Assembly: GCA_035236585.1 (NCBI GenBank) | Contig: CP141132.1 | Coordinates: 46,503,880 to 46,567,879 of the forward strand | Reading direction: 5' to 3' | Length of the DNA: 64,000 bases | From: Warburgia ugandensis | Lineage: Eukaryota; Streptophyta; Magnoliopsida; Canellales; Canellaceae | In this document: positions 24,233 to 36,779 of the stretch, piece after piece | Position numbering within the stretch: position 1 is the stretch's first letter | How the letters are laid out: every line of letters begins with the position of its first letter | Position numbers and translations under genes: made by a program | The notes under the pieces: model-generated | Told to the model about the DNA's origin: nothing | What the model saw: only the letters and a program-made list of their open reading frames with translations | The model's database searches: none

Positions 24233-24507
24233 TGGAGATACTAAACAACTAGAGTTAGTTGTGAGAGAGTTGGAATGCCCTAGGGCAATATGCTATGAGT
24301 TTCAGATTAGCTACTAAATTTTGATAAGATACATGCTGCGATTACAACATTTGATTTTAGTGGAGCTTCATGCATGTGTTATCTTATGCCCACCATGAGG
24401 GATCGATGTAGGCCATTGGTATCCAAAGTCAATCATAACCTTGAAGATGAGTCCCTATTATGTGCGTAGTAGCCTATGTGCTATTAGACATGTAAGAGAT
24501 ATTTATG
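24233..24507. other. Spacer between two oppositely oriented CACTA elements
   Basis: 275 bp with no recognisable gene or terminus. It is probably old host or retroelement sequence that both elements entered near each other. Confidence 0.4.
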
Positions 24508-24519
24508 CACCATTACACA

Positions 24520-24725
24520 AGAGGCTTTTAAAGTCGGTACTAAATGATAATAGAAGTCACTTAAAAGACAACTTCTATTGAGCTGACTTTGAAAGTATAT
24601 GAATTTTGAAGACCTTTAGATAAATGACTTCAAAAGTGCTAAGTTTTGAAAGTTGTTTAGCCCAAATGACTTCAAAGTGCCCATCTTCTGAAGTCATTTA
24701 GCCCTAAATGACTTCAAAAGAACCT
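24520..24725. repeat. Left subterminal repeats of CACTA element C
   Basis: At least four modules of the AAGTCATTTAG/CTAAATGACTT type alternate in orientation, for example 24645-24675 and 24690-24720. Confidence 0.75.
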
Positions 24726-25429
24726 TTTTTTCATTTTTCACATTTCGATCACTGACAGCTTTATACATATAACACCTCCTATATACATTCAATATCACTG
24801 CCACTTGTTACATTTAATATAACCCATCTCTTACAATCTGTATACACATGAAAAACAAACATACATTCACTTCCACATTGAGTACAAAACATTCAAATTC
24901 ATCCACATATATCTTGAAAATACTCCATGAAAGAAAGCACAACACATGCATTCACTACAACATCCACATTCCCTTGTATTTTCTTCTACATTTGGGTACA
25001 AAACATCCAAATTCATCATTATCCATCCACATCTATCTTGAAAATACTTCATAAAAGTAACCACAACACATGCAATCACTACAAGCTCCAAATTCACCTT
25101 ATCTATACTCATTTACTCCCACACTCTCCACTCATTCATAGCTTAAATATATATATATATATATATATATTCCAAATAAAATACTAAAAAATAAAAGAAC
25201 ACATAAAAGTGAATGAAAAAAAAAAAAATTATGTATTTTACACATGCAGTTACTCCAAGTGTTCTAATTAAAACTCAGTCCATTCGCTTCGTATTTCATT
25301 GAGGTTTACTTTAAAGTAACTCGTCTTGTTTGCCCACCCAAAAAGCACAATAGCCTATAATATAACATATTTAAATCAGGTCACATTCATTTAGTTGGAT
25401 CTATAAAAAGTGTCTTATCTTTCTTAATT
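24726..25429. other. Non-coding region of CACTA element C with AT microsatellite
   Basis: AT-rich sequence with a diverged direct duplication: TTCACTTCCACATTGAGTAC-like units near 24866 and 24953 share ACAAAACATCCAAATTCATC. An (AT)12 run lies at 25147-25170. Short reading frames here look accidental. Confidence 0.5.
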
Positions 25430-28300
25430 GGGAGATAGCAATGCTACCGAATATTAAGGTCCTCATGTATCTTAACACATGAGGAATGTTGTCCAGGGCA
25501 CTGTGCAACAAGGACAATACAAAGAATCCATAAATATTATATTGTAATTTTAATTAGTAGTAACATAGAGTAATTAACTACTTTCTATACCTTGATATTC
25601 TTCCAAGTGAGTTTCGGTGGTTGTACAGTCTCTATCATATTAGCCTATTCGTACCATACTCCACAAATTTAAATTTCAAATGCATTATAGACGAATAACA
25701 AATTATTTATATACACACAATACATGAAAAGAATAAAAGTTTATAATTTCTATGAGGGTGGGACAGATGTGCAATCCACTAGAATAAAAAAAGGAAGCCT
25801 ACCCTCCGTGCACATCCAAAATGAGCAGCATCCAATGAGCCCTATATAGACAGTCATATGAATTGTAAATAAATTTGACAATCACTAAGTATAGAATAAG
25901 TTGGCAAGAAAATAAGAAAATTAAAATTTTCTTGCTATTGTAGGAAATCATTAAGCCCTGTCCCTTAGAGCATTGGAAGAAACCTAGTAAAATATCATGA
26001 ACATGCCTCTCTATCGGCCATTACTCCACTACTTCACAAATGATGCCTGGATCAAGGAATTGGTAAAGTGTACCCTCACTCTCAAAAAGGTTAGTTACAT
26101 CATTCAAGAAGCTACATAAAACAAATAATTATTGCCTACCCTTGATTCGTACAAGGTTGATTTTCCTATCTTTGTTGATGAGATCATAGATTAACCTTAG
26201 GGATAGAGGCTTATTAAGTGGAACTTCCACACAATCATTACATGGTTGTTATAAAAGATGTAAAAACAATTTAGCTAAACAATATTAATCAATGAATAGA
26301 ACCTAATTTATGATGATAAAAAAATAAACATATATATAAGTACCTATTCCATTAGTTCAACATTAGGTGAAGTTTCAATGCCAAGCGACCTCGATGGAGC
26401 ATGTTGTTGCTGATTAACCGCATAAAGTTAATAAACAATTAAATAGAGGTCTCTAGCTAAAAATTATTGATGAGCAATGTAGTATGATAAGATACATAGC
26501 TTGGACTCTTTAGGAATAACTAGTGCCTTTATCCAAGCAACGTGATATGCAATTGCCTACCCAACAATTATAATATTTTCCATTTCTAAAGGGAATGGTA
26601 CGCTGGCATTAGCATCCAAAGCTATGGTAATGGACACTCACTTAGTATGTGGTAGCATACTAATTCCGTGCAAAAGGGTTGCTTCATGCTCATGGCATGA
26701 ACCAACTAGCATGATGTTTTGATGGTAATCCAGGCCAATAGGCATCGACCCACCTATAAATTAGATAAACAATAGAGAGGTTGAGATAGAAAATTATTAC
26801 ACAAGGACAATGAAAAATTTTAATTATATATGTACCTCCTTGGCTAGATTTCTGTTGTGAGGGGCGCCAGTTGACCTTCTTGAACTTCTTCAATTGGAGA
26901 ATTGTAGTTAGCATTTGATGGAGGTACAGGGGCATCATGCGAATTATGTGCAAGGTATTAAGGAACTATCATTAAACCTCCTTCACACAACTATTTAAAT
27001 ATATTCATTTTTATTTTCTCAACTAAATCATTGTAGGCCTCCTGATCTTCAACTATAGGTAAACCTTTACCAAAGAATTTAGAAGGAACAATACCATGGT
27101 CCATGCCCCTAACTCGACTAGGGTGGTCTTTCTTATTCCCCATAGTTGTATACAATATGTCCTCATTAGCAGCAGTGCTGCTCAGAGTTCCCTGTTCTTG
27201 TGCTTTATTGGGTAAGAATGTCTTGCAAAATTTAATTGGAAATACAAGATCATTTCATCTAATTAATTGTATAAAATTGATAGACAAGTAGAACTGCTAA
27301 CAATGCAAGAAGCAATTTGCCGGTAGTTTCATTTGTGAATGTTTGGCTAGTACAACCCACCCAATGCACTATCTTCTAAAGGATGAAACTATCAATGGGT
27401 TCAATAATCCTAGCTTTCTTTTGCTATCGAGCAAGAAACTATAGTTAGAGAAGAAAATGTATATAACTATAGTAGCATTAATTTGAAAGGGATAAAATGT
27501 CACAGATGCTTACTTTGTGCTCTTCTAAATGAGCATAGCCCAACCTTGACAAGTGGTGCTACATATTAGTTTCGTGCACCTTTTTTCCTCTTTCACCCTT
27601 TGCTTGCACATTTGTACATATGTAATCAAGTACAATAATTAGATGTTACATGTAATTAATTAAATGAAACATCTTTTATGCACATAGTTGAAATTTAATG
27701 GACATGCAATTCTATACAAATGCATTCCACACGTCCTAGTCAATGACATGGGAGAAAATGGTAGGCACTATAGCCTCAACAAGTCGTTGACATATGGAGA
27801 TATATAATTGGGAATAAGGTAGTTCTTCCATTTTCTCTATTGCTCACCAGCTCCTTGCAAAGCACGTGTCTTCTTTTGCTCAAATACATCAAAAGCAGTC
27901 TATAAAGTACATAGTAAATTATTATATTTGAAGATAAGGTATGTTATAAATTATATAATAAATGTTATTAATGCTTATATACCTTCACCATTTTCTATAT
28001 TGAATCTTTTGTCAAGGATAGCTCAAGTCTTCAACCTTAAAATGTGATATGAACCATGCTTCTTAATGTGGAGCAAATAAAACTACTATAAGAGGCTATA
28101 CTCTCACCTATCTCTTGGCCCCTACTATTGTATTGGACAGTTTCTTTAATTCCCATTGACTTTCTCTTGATAACCTTTTCCATTGTTGTTCATCCTCTGC
28201 CCTTTCTCTTTTGAGTAGTGCTCATGTTGGCCTCTTGTTCATGTTCTCCATTTTTCCCATATTATTCATTTTGATTTTATTCCCATTCCATCGTTACTAT
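25430..28300 (-). pseudogene. Second copy of the CACTA accessory gene (Transposase_24-like to Ulp1-like)
   Basis: This matches 20583-23500 in reverse orientation along its length, although the nucleotide identity is only moderate. On the minus strand the N-terminal part lies at 28260-28000 and the Transposase_24-like part at about 27900-27350. The DUF8039-like part is at about 26600-26500 (ALDANASVPFPLEMENIIIVG then AIAYHVAWIKALVI, better kept than in element B). The Ulp1-like Cys region is near 25510-25440, where the ECG-type motif has decayed. Stops and introns break all frames. Having two copies allows the ancestral exon structure to be compared. Function in transposition is not established for this protein class. 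Confidence 0.7.
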
Positions 28301-28959
28301 AAAGAAGAACACAATAAAATTAGACCAATGACATAAAAAAATGCCTTGTAATTCATTTAAAGAAAACAAACTGACATGACATATGTGGCAAACAAACTAA
28401 AGCAAATCAAATAAAACATGCATGAAAATAGAAACCTACTTAGTATAGATATTTCTAAAATTAAACTTTCCTAAAACTAAACCAAGAAACTAACTAATTT
28501 ATTCTAAAGATGCAACAACTTTAAGTAATGAAACCAAAACTTAACATAGAATGCAGTTTATGATGAGCCTCACCCATTATAATAATCATTCAAATTCCAC
28601 CACACATTCCCATTTAGTAAGGATATAAGTAAAGCAATGTTAACTTGCATGATTCTAGCCATCACATAGCACATGTATATACACATTTATTTGCACTCAC
28701 ATAAACATTTAGTTTTAATCCCGCTCTATTCTTGGGAACTTAGTTACCACCTATCCTCAAGAACATACACACATCCATCTTTTGTTCTTAAACTGGCTAG
28801 GAGAAATGGAGTTATTAATTCTCAAGTTATTCAATGGAGTTTCTTATACATTTATAAGAAAAAATTTAAACACATATTCAGTGAAGATAATCAAAGGTGA
28901 CAACATTACAACATGAAAAGATTATGAATATAATAATCCAATTTTACAAATTCAGTTAA
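28301..28959. other. Non-coding part of CACTA element C with a duplicated segment
   Basis: No gene. The segment 28790-28985 recurs as 30035-30235 (shared GAGTTATTCAATGG, GATAATCAAAGGTGACAAC and CTACTCAACTAA-like stretches), 1.25 kb away in the same direction. One copy therefore lies outside and one inside the LTR-derived block. Confidence 0.55.
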
Positions 28960-31900
28960 CATGTCAACACTGCTCAACTAAGAGAGAGCAGTACAAGTTT
29001 TCAACTTATGGTCCATTCTCAATGCCTAAATCAATAGTTTGGTTGAATAGTAGCCTATGTTTAAAAATCCCAAGTGTTACGTTCCTTTTCTAAAAATCAA
29101 GATTTTTAGAGAAATGAGAGCTACATTTCTACCAAAAATTTAGCAATTCTCTTTTGTTTTTCAAACTTATGCATTTTACGCATGCTAATGCAATGTCCCT
29201 GATAAACATAGTTTAAGTCAAATAGTAGTAAAGGAGATTTTGTCTCCATCCATTCACATGAACATACAAATATCTAAACATGTAGAAGAAATCAAGTTTT
29301 AACTGAACTAAAAGATAAGTTCAAAACTAAGATCAATCCAGTCATAGCCACACCACTATAATTTTAATTTACATGTCCATGTTTCCATAAAGCAAAGGTC
29401 AAATTAAGTCAAAGTATTACATCATTTCATAAAATTATCAACTATATTGTAAACCTGCTTCATTGGACCCAGCGCATTTTACACATGCAATGTGACAACC
29501 CTGATATACATAATATAATGAAATGACAAAGGAGACTCAATCTCCCTCCAATTATACATATGCACACATGATGTCTATTTACATTTAAAAAAAGAGAAAC
29601 ATTTTTACAATGTCAAAAGGCTAGGAACTGAACCAGCCCCCCAGAATCATTCTAGTCACAGCCATCCATTCAAGATTAGATAATGCATATCCACATGTTC
29701 ATTCCAGTAAAGTCATGATACAATTTTACAACAAATTCTTAGGAAATCCTTGGTTACATACTTAACATTACCTCAATCTAACTTTCCTATAGCTCCCAAG
29801 CCTCTGCTGCCTTTCCTTTGCCTGGCCTCTTTGAACATAAGATATTATGAACATGTACAATATCTCAACAAGTTGTGCTTGTGTAGGTAGTTTCATCATC
29901 GAATATGAAAGTTAATACAGTTTAAACCCAAAGGATTTTTCCTTTTGCAAAATGCAAACTAACATTCTTCACTTGTAATTCTAGTGGGTAAACAAATATA
30001 GTATCACTAAGGCAAGCAAAAGCTACCCAACTATGAGAAGAAATGGATTTATTCCTTCTCGAGTTATTCAATGGCATTCCTTATGCATTCACAAGAAAGA
30101 GTTTAAACACATACTCAGTAAAGATAATCAAAGGTGACAACATCAACATTACAGCATGAAAAGGTTACGAATATACTAATCTAATTTTAGGAATTCATTT
30201 AACCTATCTACACTACTCAACTAACAGGTTTCCTTAGTTAGGTGATTTTCCTTTATTTTGGTTCTATCTCTTGTTATTAGTGACATTAAGTGTTATACCT
30301 ATAGTTGTCCTTTGAAACTGAGGAGAGAGCAAGGAGCCTTCTCCATAATGTATCATCTTTGCCAAAACTAGGGGGATATACGTTTTGGTACTACTCCTAA
30401 TTCATCTACCATATGGTCTGCATTTGAGTCCTATATGCTTTCTTCTTTTGTTGTTTTCATCTTTAATCTATTGTCAAAGAAACTAGTTACTTTCATTTGT
30501 TACACCCTAAATATGGACCTTGTGAGTTGAGTGTATTAAAATAGTAGGTAACTCCATCAATCTGAGATGCAAGGTCCTAACATGCTCAATTCCTAATCTT
30601 AATCAACAAAACTTGTAGCTCAACTTCTACAGCTCTTTATCTAGTCTAACATCATAATCTTATATGTCTGTTAAAGCTAGTATACCATGTCTAGTTCATA
30701 ATCATGAGATTTGAAAGATCACTAGGACCTAGCCTTGTGTTATGTGCTCTTCCCAACCAAAGGTTGCAGGTTTGAGTCTACATAGACCCATTATGTTTCA
30801 AAGTTGCAGAAACTTAAATCCATATAGTATCAATGTATGTGGATGATTAGTACCAAAATGATGTAGCACAAGGTCTCAGTGCTAGTTTTTAATGAAACAA
30901 ATGTATGAAAGCTAGTTATTACTTGTTCTTAGAAAAGGGATAAACAAATTCCCATTATTTGGAAAAAGCTATCAGCTAAAATTTGCTAATGAAATGGCAC
31001 CTAAAGTACACTGCTTATTTCACTTTTCAATCTTGATTAGGTTAGACATCATCCTTCTTTGTTTGGGTTTTGAATTTCCATTATGGTATGTGTTGGTCAT
31101 TTATGTACTTAACTGTGTGAGTAACAGGCAACAAAATTTCTACTACTCAGGTTGGCTAGAGAAGCAAGTCTGAAGTAAGTTTCTACTTAAGTTGAATTTT
31201 CTGCATACTAATATTTGACCCTTTGAGGATCACTAGTGGGGATACATGACTAATTTTGAAGAAATAATATTCTAGAGGGATATGGCTTTAAAATTATCTT
31301 AACTAATTAGAACTCTAAATGGAAGTAATAATTGAAGGAAAAAGATAGAAAAACAGGTCTAAAAACCTAGCCTTTTCAACTAGGAGTATTCTGATCTCCA
31401 TGGGACAATAAGTTAGGTCATTTAGAAGCCTTCGCAAATAGAAATTTAACTTATCCTTTATCAAAAGCCAAAGCAACAAAACTTAGAGTTCACTTCTAGA
31501 AAAATATCCAAGAGTTGTTGCTTTGGCTTTTGTTTAAAGATAGGTTCAACAATCAGGCATTGTGAAGAAGTAACATGTGCTTTATTATAACATACAGATT
31601 GATTTCAACAATCATCTATAGGCTTCCTTAAGAAGTACCACAAACATAATGGTGCCTTCATATTTTGCTGCAAAGTTTCCCATGGAACCACCAACTAATG
31701 TTAAATTTTCCATCAATTCCCTGAGTATAGAAGCCTTGAATCAAACACTAAGAATATGGAAACAACCCTAGCTCCTAATTAATTTGAAGGAATATACAAT
31801 ATGGTGACTAGAACTTCATTTCAAGGTTACCATGATCAAATCAAGATTTGGGTTTTCCCATATCTTACTTGTAACACGACTTCTAGCTTCCTAACAGTGC

Positions 31901-32604
31901 TAGAGACATTGGGTTCATGTGCCTCTCAAATGCCAAACTATAGAGTCATCGTGCACTCTATTTTTCCCAGAATCCATTGTCTACTTCTTGTTGATCACCC
32001 AACAAACAAAGGATTTTGGTCAGGCTCTTCAAGCTGAGTTAGATGATCGGCAACAATCATCTTGTGTTTCAACAACTTACAAACTCTGACACCAAAACCC
32101 TTCTTCTTCTCCTTGCTGGTGTGATGTGTCTTGTTCGGTGAGCAAGGCTACTCTCTAACAGGAACAACTACAACCCACTTCTCTCTTTCCTCCCTCCTCT
32201 CCTTCTCCTTCTTCTTCCCTTCTTCATTTTCTTCTCCATTTTTTTTATCAAATTTCCTCTCTTCATGGTGTGTTGAATTGGGGAAGATGATTACTTAAGT
32301 AGGAGGAAGTGCCAATATCAATTCAGCCCCCTCCTCAAGTAAATTTCTTTCATTTCTTTCTTCTTTAACTAAAATTTCCTACATATTCATAGATCCATAC
32401 CTTCTCCATCCCATGTCTGATTTTAGTGTTCATTATGTCGATTTGTATTTTTGAGTATAATCCAAATTTTAAGATTTTGGGGTTTAATTAGGTGTCTTTC
32501 AAAGGTCAATTCTGTGAAACGTAAACATGAAAAATTTTCAATTTGCATTCATCAAAATTAATTCATAATCATAATTTAAAATGGAATTTAAAATTTTGGG
32601 TTAC
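28960..32604 (-). repeat. Diverged Tekay-like LTR inside CACTA element C
   Basis: Several landmarks match the LTRs at 37023-40474 and 54954-58457 in the same order and orientation. These are the GGAGACT..GTCTCC region (29230, 29505), the hairpin before AAGTTGTGCTTGTGTAGGTAG (29840-29890), the block with GCCCCCTCCT (32320), and the LTR-start side (32400-32604), ending with the reverse complement of TGTAACCCAAAATTTT. Internal duplications (29160-29270 against 29470-29580) and an unmatched block at about 30240-31600 enlarge it. No retroviral genes follow on either side, so it is a solo LTR or LTR fragment. Its target duplication was not found. Confidence 0.55.
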
Positions 32605-33730
32605 AATAACTAAGTTTCACAAGCTTTGATTCTATTTAAAATTTAAGATAGTACATGTAAATCATCATCCGTATTAATTCATTCTTACAAAACATAGCAA
32701 TTATTTAATTTTCCAAGACAGAATCTGAATCCACCTACCTGATATTGATTGTTCTAATTTACAAATGTTTTCCAATGATTGATCTAGGCATTGATCCAAG
32801 ATTTAAATGACTGAACCGAGCTTCTAAACTATGACAAAAACTCATATCTTACAATTTAATGTAAGATCAACACTTACCGTAACCTAATTTCCTGATTAAA
32901 GGTTTAACAAGTCTATATCTAACATTTTATAACTTCATTAGGGTAAATAGTTGACGAATTTTCACAAAATTTTCTAATTTATTATGTGCACAAAAAGGAA
33001 TTTGAAGTTTGAAGTAATTATCTAGGTGAAGGATTTACCTGGATTGCCCCAATTTGATGTTAAATAGATTGTCCAATAGTTTATAGTGGTCTGACTTACA
33101 ATTATGTAGTCTAATTTTACACTTAAAGTGTTCAAGTCTAAGCTTAAGATCATGATTAGACAATCAAAGATTTTGATTTGATAATTTCATTCATAATCCA
33201 TTGATTTTGAGTAATTAGATTTGTTGTTCAGGATTAAAATTCAATGATCAGAACTCAGGCAAGGTTGTCAGAGTTCTAATCATTGACCAATCAATATGCA
33301 TAGTTATAGATCAATGATTCTCATTTAATCTATCAGATTGTCTCAGTCTGGATCTTTGAAAATTTTGATTGATTCTATCAATTTAGGGATGGGGAATGAA
33401 ACATTAAATCATTGATCAAGCATTATTAGGTACTGTTTAAGAGATCCAATGGTTGAGATTGTCCATCGTTTTAAGCCTAGATCGATAATCTTAGTCAAAT
33501 CTGATAAAGACTTGCTTAGACATGAAAAGAGTAGGTTAGTCATTTTACCAAAGTAGGTATACAGGAATTATAAGTATTTAAAATACCTAATTTTGCATTC
33601 ATGCACACATGTGAAAATTTTCAATTAACAATGGAAAAAGAAGCAAAATATGATAGATACATTAAAACAAAATAACTTTAAAAAGAAATTATAAGTATTT
33701 AAATGGTTGAGGATAGCTACAAATCATAGT
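32605..33730 (-). repeat. Additional LTR-derived segment, out of order
   Basis: Positions about 33400-33560 (AGAGATCCAATGGTTGAGATTG, then TTTTAAGCCTAGATCGATAA) resemble the middle of the Tekay-type LTR near 39490-39570, which should lie upstream of 32604, not beyond it. It may be a second truncated LTR copy or a rearrangement. Similarity is weak elsewhere. Confidence 0.35.
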
Positions 33731-33734
33731 AGTA

Positions 33735-33865
33735 ATTTTAAAGTTGTTTGTTGTAAACGACTTTAAATGTGGGTGAATTTTAAAGTCGTTTCTTATAAAT
33801 GACTTTAAAATTCTATGATTTTTAAAGTTATTTTTCTCAAATAATTTTAAAAACTAATATATTTC
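33735..33865. repeat. Isolated CACTA-type subterminal modules
   Basis: Two or three modules with TAAAGTCGTTT and AACGACTTTAAA lie 800 bp inside the main right array of element C. They may mark an internal duplication or a fragment of another CACTA element. Confidence 0.55.
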
Positions 33866-34620
33866 ACTTCAAATTTATATATTTTGATATTAGTATTTTA
33901 CAATGTCTTTCTTAAGTACACAATGAAACCAATTTTTTGTGAGACTTAGCATTGAATCATGCATTCTTTATACGCACAAGCACACACATCTGAACAAACA
34001 TGTCAACAAGAAAATCAAAGTATTTTTTGATTAGATACAATGTTACATATGTCAAATGTTTCATATTATTAGATCTTATTTAATATCTTGATCAAAGAGC
34101 TACTCTGATATGTTTCATCAAAATCTAGCATCGAGTATTTAGTTGACACCAATCTATGGGGAGAGAGAGGGCTTTAAGAAGTAACTTCCTCAGCCAACTT
34201 GATGGTATAACCATGACTCTTCATCAAACCCTAATTTTGGATGAGAACCACAAATCATAATGTTCTCTCTTTCTCCATTAGTGAGGGTTAGAGAGAGAAG
34301 AAATTGTTGTTTGCAATAAAGTCATATGATTTTGTTGAAATCACAAAAATCTAACACAATTCCTAAGCCCATCATCTGAAGTGATAAAACCCACTTGATC
34401 TACAAAATGCAAACAAAGAGAGTTGGTAAAAAGAAAGCAATTCATGATAATAATAATAAAAGGTGATGGTTTACTTACAATATTTTTCATACCACTAACT
34501 ATCAAAATATCCAAAATGCAAAGTAAGAAGGACAAGAGGAGGAGGCCATCGTTCCACCTATGAGAAGAAGAACATGAACATAGGATACAGGATACAGGAA
34601 AAAATGAGATGACTTTGGCA

Positions 34621-34627
34621 TTTTATA
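34621..34627 (-). promoter_or_regulatory. Putative TATA box of CACTA element C
   Basis: Minus strand TATAAAA, just inside the right subterminal array and aligned with TATAAAT at 141-147 of the related element. A short ATG-led frame (MASSSCPSYF) begins about 80 bp downstream on the minus strand, near 34548. Confidence 0.45.
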
Positions 34628-34629
34628 GA

Positions 34630-35101
34630 CCAACAAGGACTTTTGAAGTAGGTTAGTCATAAACGACTTTAACAGTATACACTTTTGAAGTCGTTTGAGT
34701 GTATACACTTTGGTTAGGCGTGGAGAGGAATTTTGTGTGGGAAAGGACTTCTAAAGTTGTTTAGGAATAAATTTAAAATCATTTGAATCAAACAACTTCA
34801 AAAGTGTATACTTTTAAAGTTGTTTATGATTAAACAACTTCAAAAATCAATCTCTTTTAAAGTAGATTATAAATAAATGACTTTAAGAGTATAGGCTTTT
34901 AAAGTTGTTTAAGTCAAACGACTTTAAAAGTTCCTTTTTGGGAAAAAATTCCTATTTGCGCTAGACTAAAGAAAAATGACTTCTTAAATCTATATTTTTA
35001 AAGTTGTTTTTTTCTAAAATGACTTGTAAAATATTTACGAAGTCCATAGTCAAAATAACAACTTCTTTATACCAACTTTAAAAGCCTCTTGTGTAGCAGT
35101 G
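34630..35101. repeat. Right subterminal array and terminus of CACTA element C
   Basis: Dense hairpin modules (CTTTTAAAGTTGTTTA/AAACGACTTTAAAAG types) precede the end, which matches the left terminal repeat. The module layout follows that of 160-629. Confidence 0.8.
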
Positions 35102-36430
35102 CAATTATCCTCAATGGTTTAGATCATAGCTGCGAGGCTCGTGGCAGGACGTTGCCACTTGATTTATGATTCATTTACTATTATATATGTGCCAGCATCT
35201 TTAGTATTGTAGTTCTCATTTGAGTTAGTAAACATTGTAGATTTGAATATTGCTCAGAAAATTGTACTTGATACTTAATTGTTATATTAATCCTAATATG
35301 CCTGCCAAGGTTTAGGAATTTTTCCACTAAGTATTTGTACTCACCTTACTTGATATTTGATAAAACTTGGTTTAGGAATTTTTTCATTGAGTATTCATAC
35401 TCATCCCTACAACATTTTCAAGATTGATTCATAGAGCATTAACTAATTTCAAACTTTTACATTTGTGGCAAACTTTAGGGATTTATTAGTCAAATGTAGT
35501 TGTGATTCAGTGGAGGACTTATGTGCTTTTATGGATTATTATTATTTTAGCTATGCGGAGTTTTTTGCTAAGGATGCTCAGTGTTGAAGAAGATGTTTTT
35601 AAAAATCTAGTGAATGATATTACATATTTCAAAAACAATTTAAAATTTTTGAGGATACCCATATGTATTTCAAAATGGTTTTTGCATTCAAAACTATTTT
35701 CAGAAACTTGGGGGGCCACACAGAGTGCATCTTAGCATGGGCATTTCTATATCACTTGTGGACTCATGTGTGGTGAGATGTGTGGAGCTTCTTGTCCTCA
35801 AGCTTTTGTGTCCATATCCTTGTGAAAAGATTTTAATTCCTTCATGACAAGATTTGTATCTCTTAGTGGTTAGAATATATCTAAGGGTGGTGATCTTTCT
35901 ATATGTTTGAATATTATGATGGTGTTTCTAAATTTGTGCTAAAACTAATCTCAACTTAACTTTGTGGTGGTGATGCATGTATCCACAAAAAAACATTGAA
36001 TGTTTTACCACTATCTAAACTTTTATTCCATGATGTTTTACCACTATCTAAACTTTTATTCCATGTGTAACTCTTAACACACGGCTATTTGATGTCATAA
36101 TTAGTCATATAATCACATAAACCAGGTTACATAAATCTTGCTAATCAGGCTCTTAGTTTTACTTATTAGCAAAGCTAGGATTGAATTTCACAAAACTTTG
36201 GACTAATTGCTGAGGTAGAGGCACAAACCCTTAATTGGTACAAATGCATTCTATTAGGGGGGAAAAACAAATATGTTTAATGATGAGAAAACTCGATCCA
36301 GAATCCAGATGGTTTTACCTAATGAATATATATTGCCATGGTGGTCCTTGCTCTTTTATACAAACCATTTGCTTTTATTTATCCAATTCGTACATGAAGG
36401 GGAAGCAATATCCCTTAAGGACAGTAAAAC
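35102..36430. other. Unassigned interval right of CACTA element C
   Basis: AT-rich sequence with scattered short frames (for example 35502-35735) that show no family I recognise. It contains a 33-bp tandem duplication (36001-36065) and no other clear structure. Confidence 0.4.
36001..36065. repeat. Tandem duplication, two copies of a 33-bp unit
   Basis: The unit TGTTTTACCACTATCTAAAC plus TTTTATTCCATGA is repeated exactly, suggesting a recent slippage event. Confidence 0.95.
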
Positions 36431-36439
36431 AATTAATAA

Positions 36440-36720
36440 AGGGAGTTTATTTAACAGCATATGTTTGGCATTTCTGAGATATCATGGCATATCTCAAATA
36501 TATAGTTTATCGATTAGTAATATCTTTGGCATATGTAAGATATCAGGTTTATTTAACTAAGATATCTTTGGCACATGTGAGATATCATGTTTACTTAATT
36601 GTGATATCTTCAACATATGTCGGATATCAGGTTTATTTAACTACAATATCTTCGACATATGAGAGATATAAGGTTTATTTAACTTTATTATGCTTGATAT
36701 GTTTGGTGCTATTGGAGATA
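36440..36720. repeat. GATATC-rich tandem repeat, about four 42-45 bp units
   Basis: Units carry (A)GATATC...GTTTATTTAACTA...GATATCTTTGGCACATGTGA, for example starting near 36520, 36564, 36607 and 36649. In one frame this gives a repeated peptide (VRYQVYLT / VRYHVYLI / VGYQVYLT / ERYKVYLT), almost certainly accidental. A related stretch occurs in reverse orientation at 60780-61040, including the flank GTTTATTTAAC...CATGTTTGG. Confidence 0.75.
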
Positions 36721-36779
36721 TGCTAAATCTTATTTTTAGTGTAAAATGTGCTCTTTTTTAGAGAGGATAAAATCAAATT

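Larger units (their letters stand above)
24508..35101 (-). mobile_element. CACTA (En/Spm-type) DNA transposon C, 10.6 kb, carrying an LTR insertion
   Basis: The left end reads CACCATTACACAAGAGGC and the right end is the reverse complement of CACTGCTACACAAGAGGC: an 18-bp terminal inverted repeat with three mismatches. Flanking triplets (ATG, CAA) do not match. Subterminal hairpin modules lie at 24520-24720 and 34630-35090. The coding remnant runs on the minus strand (28300-25430), opposite to element B. The element is enlarged by a Tekay-like LTR (about 28960-32604) and neighbouring LTR-derived sequence (to about 33600). No TNPD-type transposase seen. Confidence 0.75.

Noticed and set aside
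36001-36065. CRISPR-like direct repeat
   Set aside because: Only two adjacent exact units with no spacer; a simple tandem duplication in a plant genome.
36235-36726. Overlapping frames with a repeated RYQVYLT-like peptide
   Set aside because: The repetition comes from a DNA tandem repeat; three overlapping frames are open and none has a family match.
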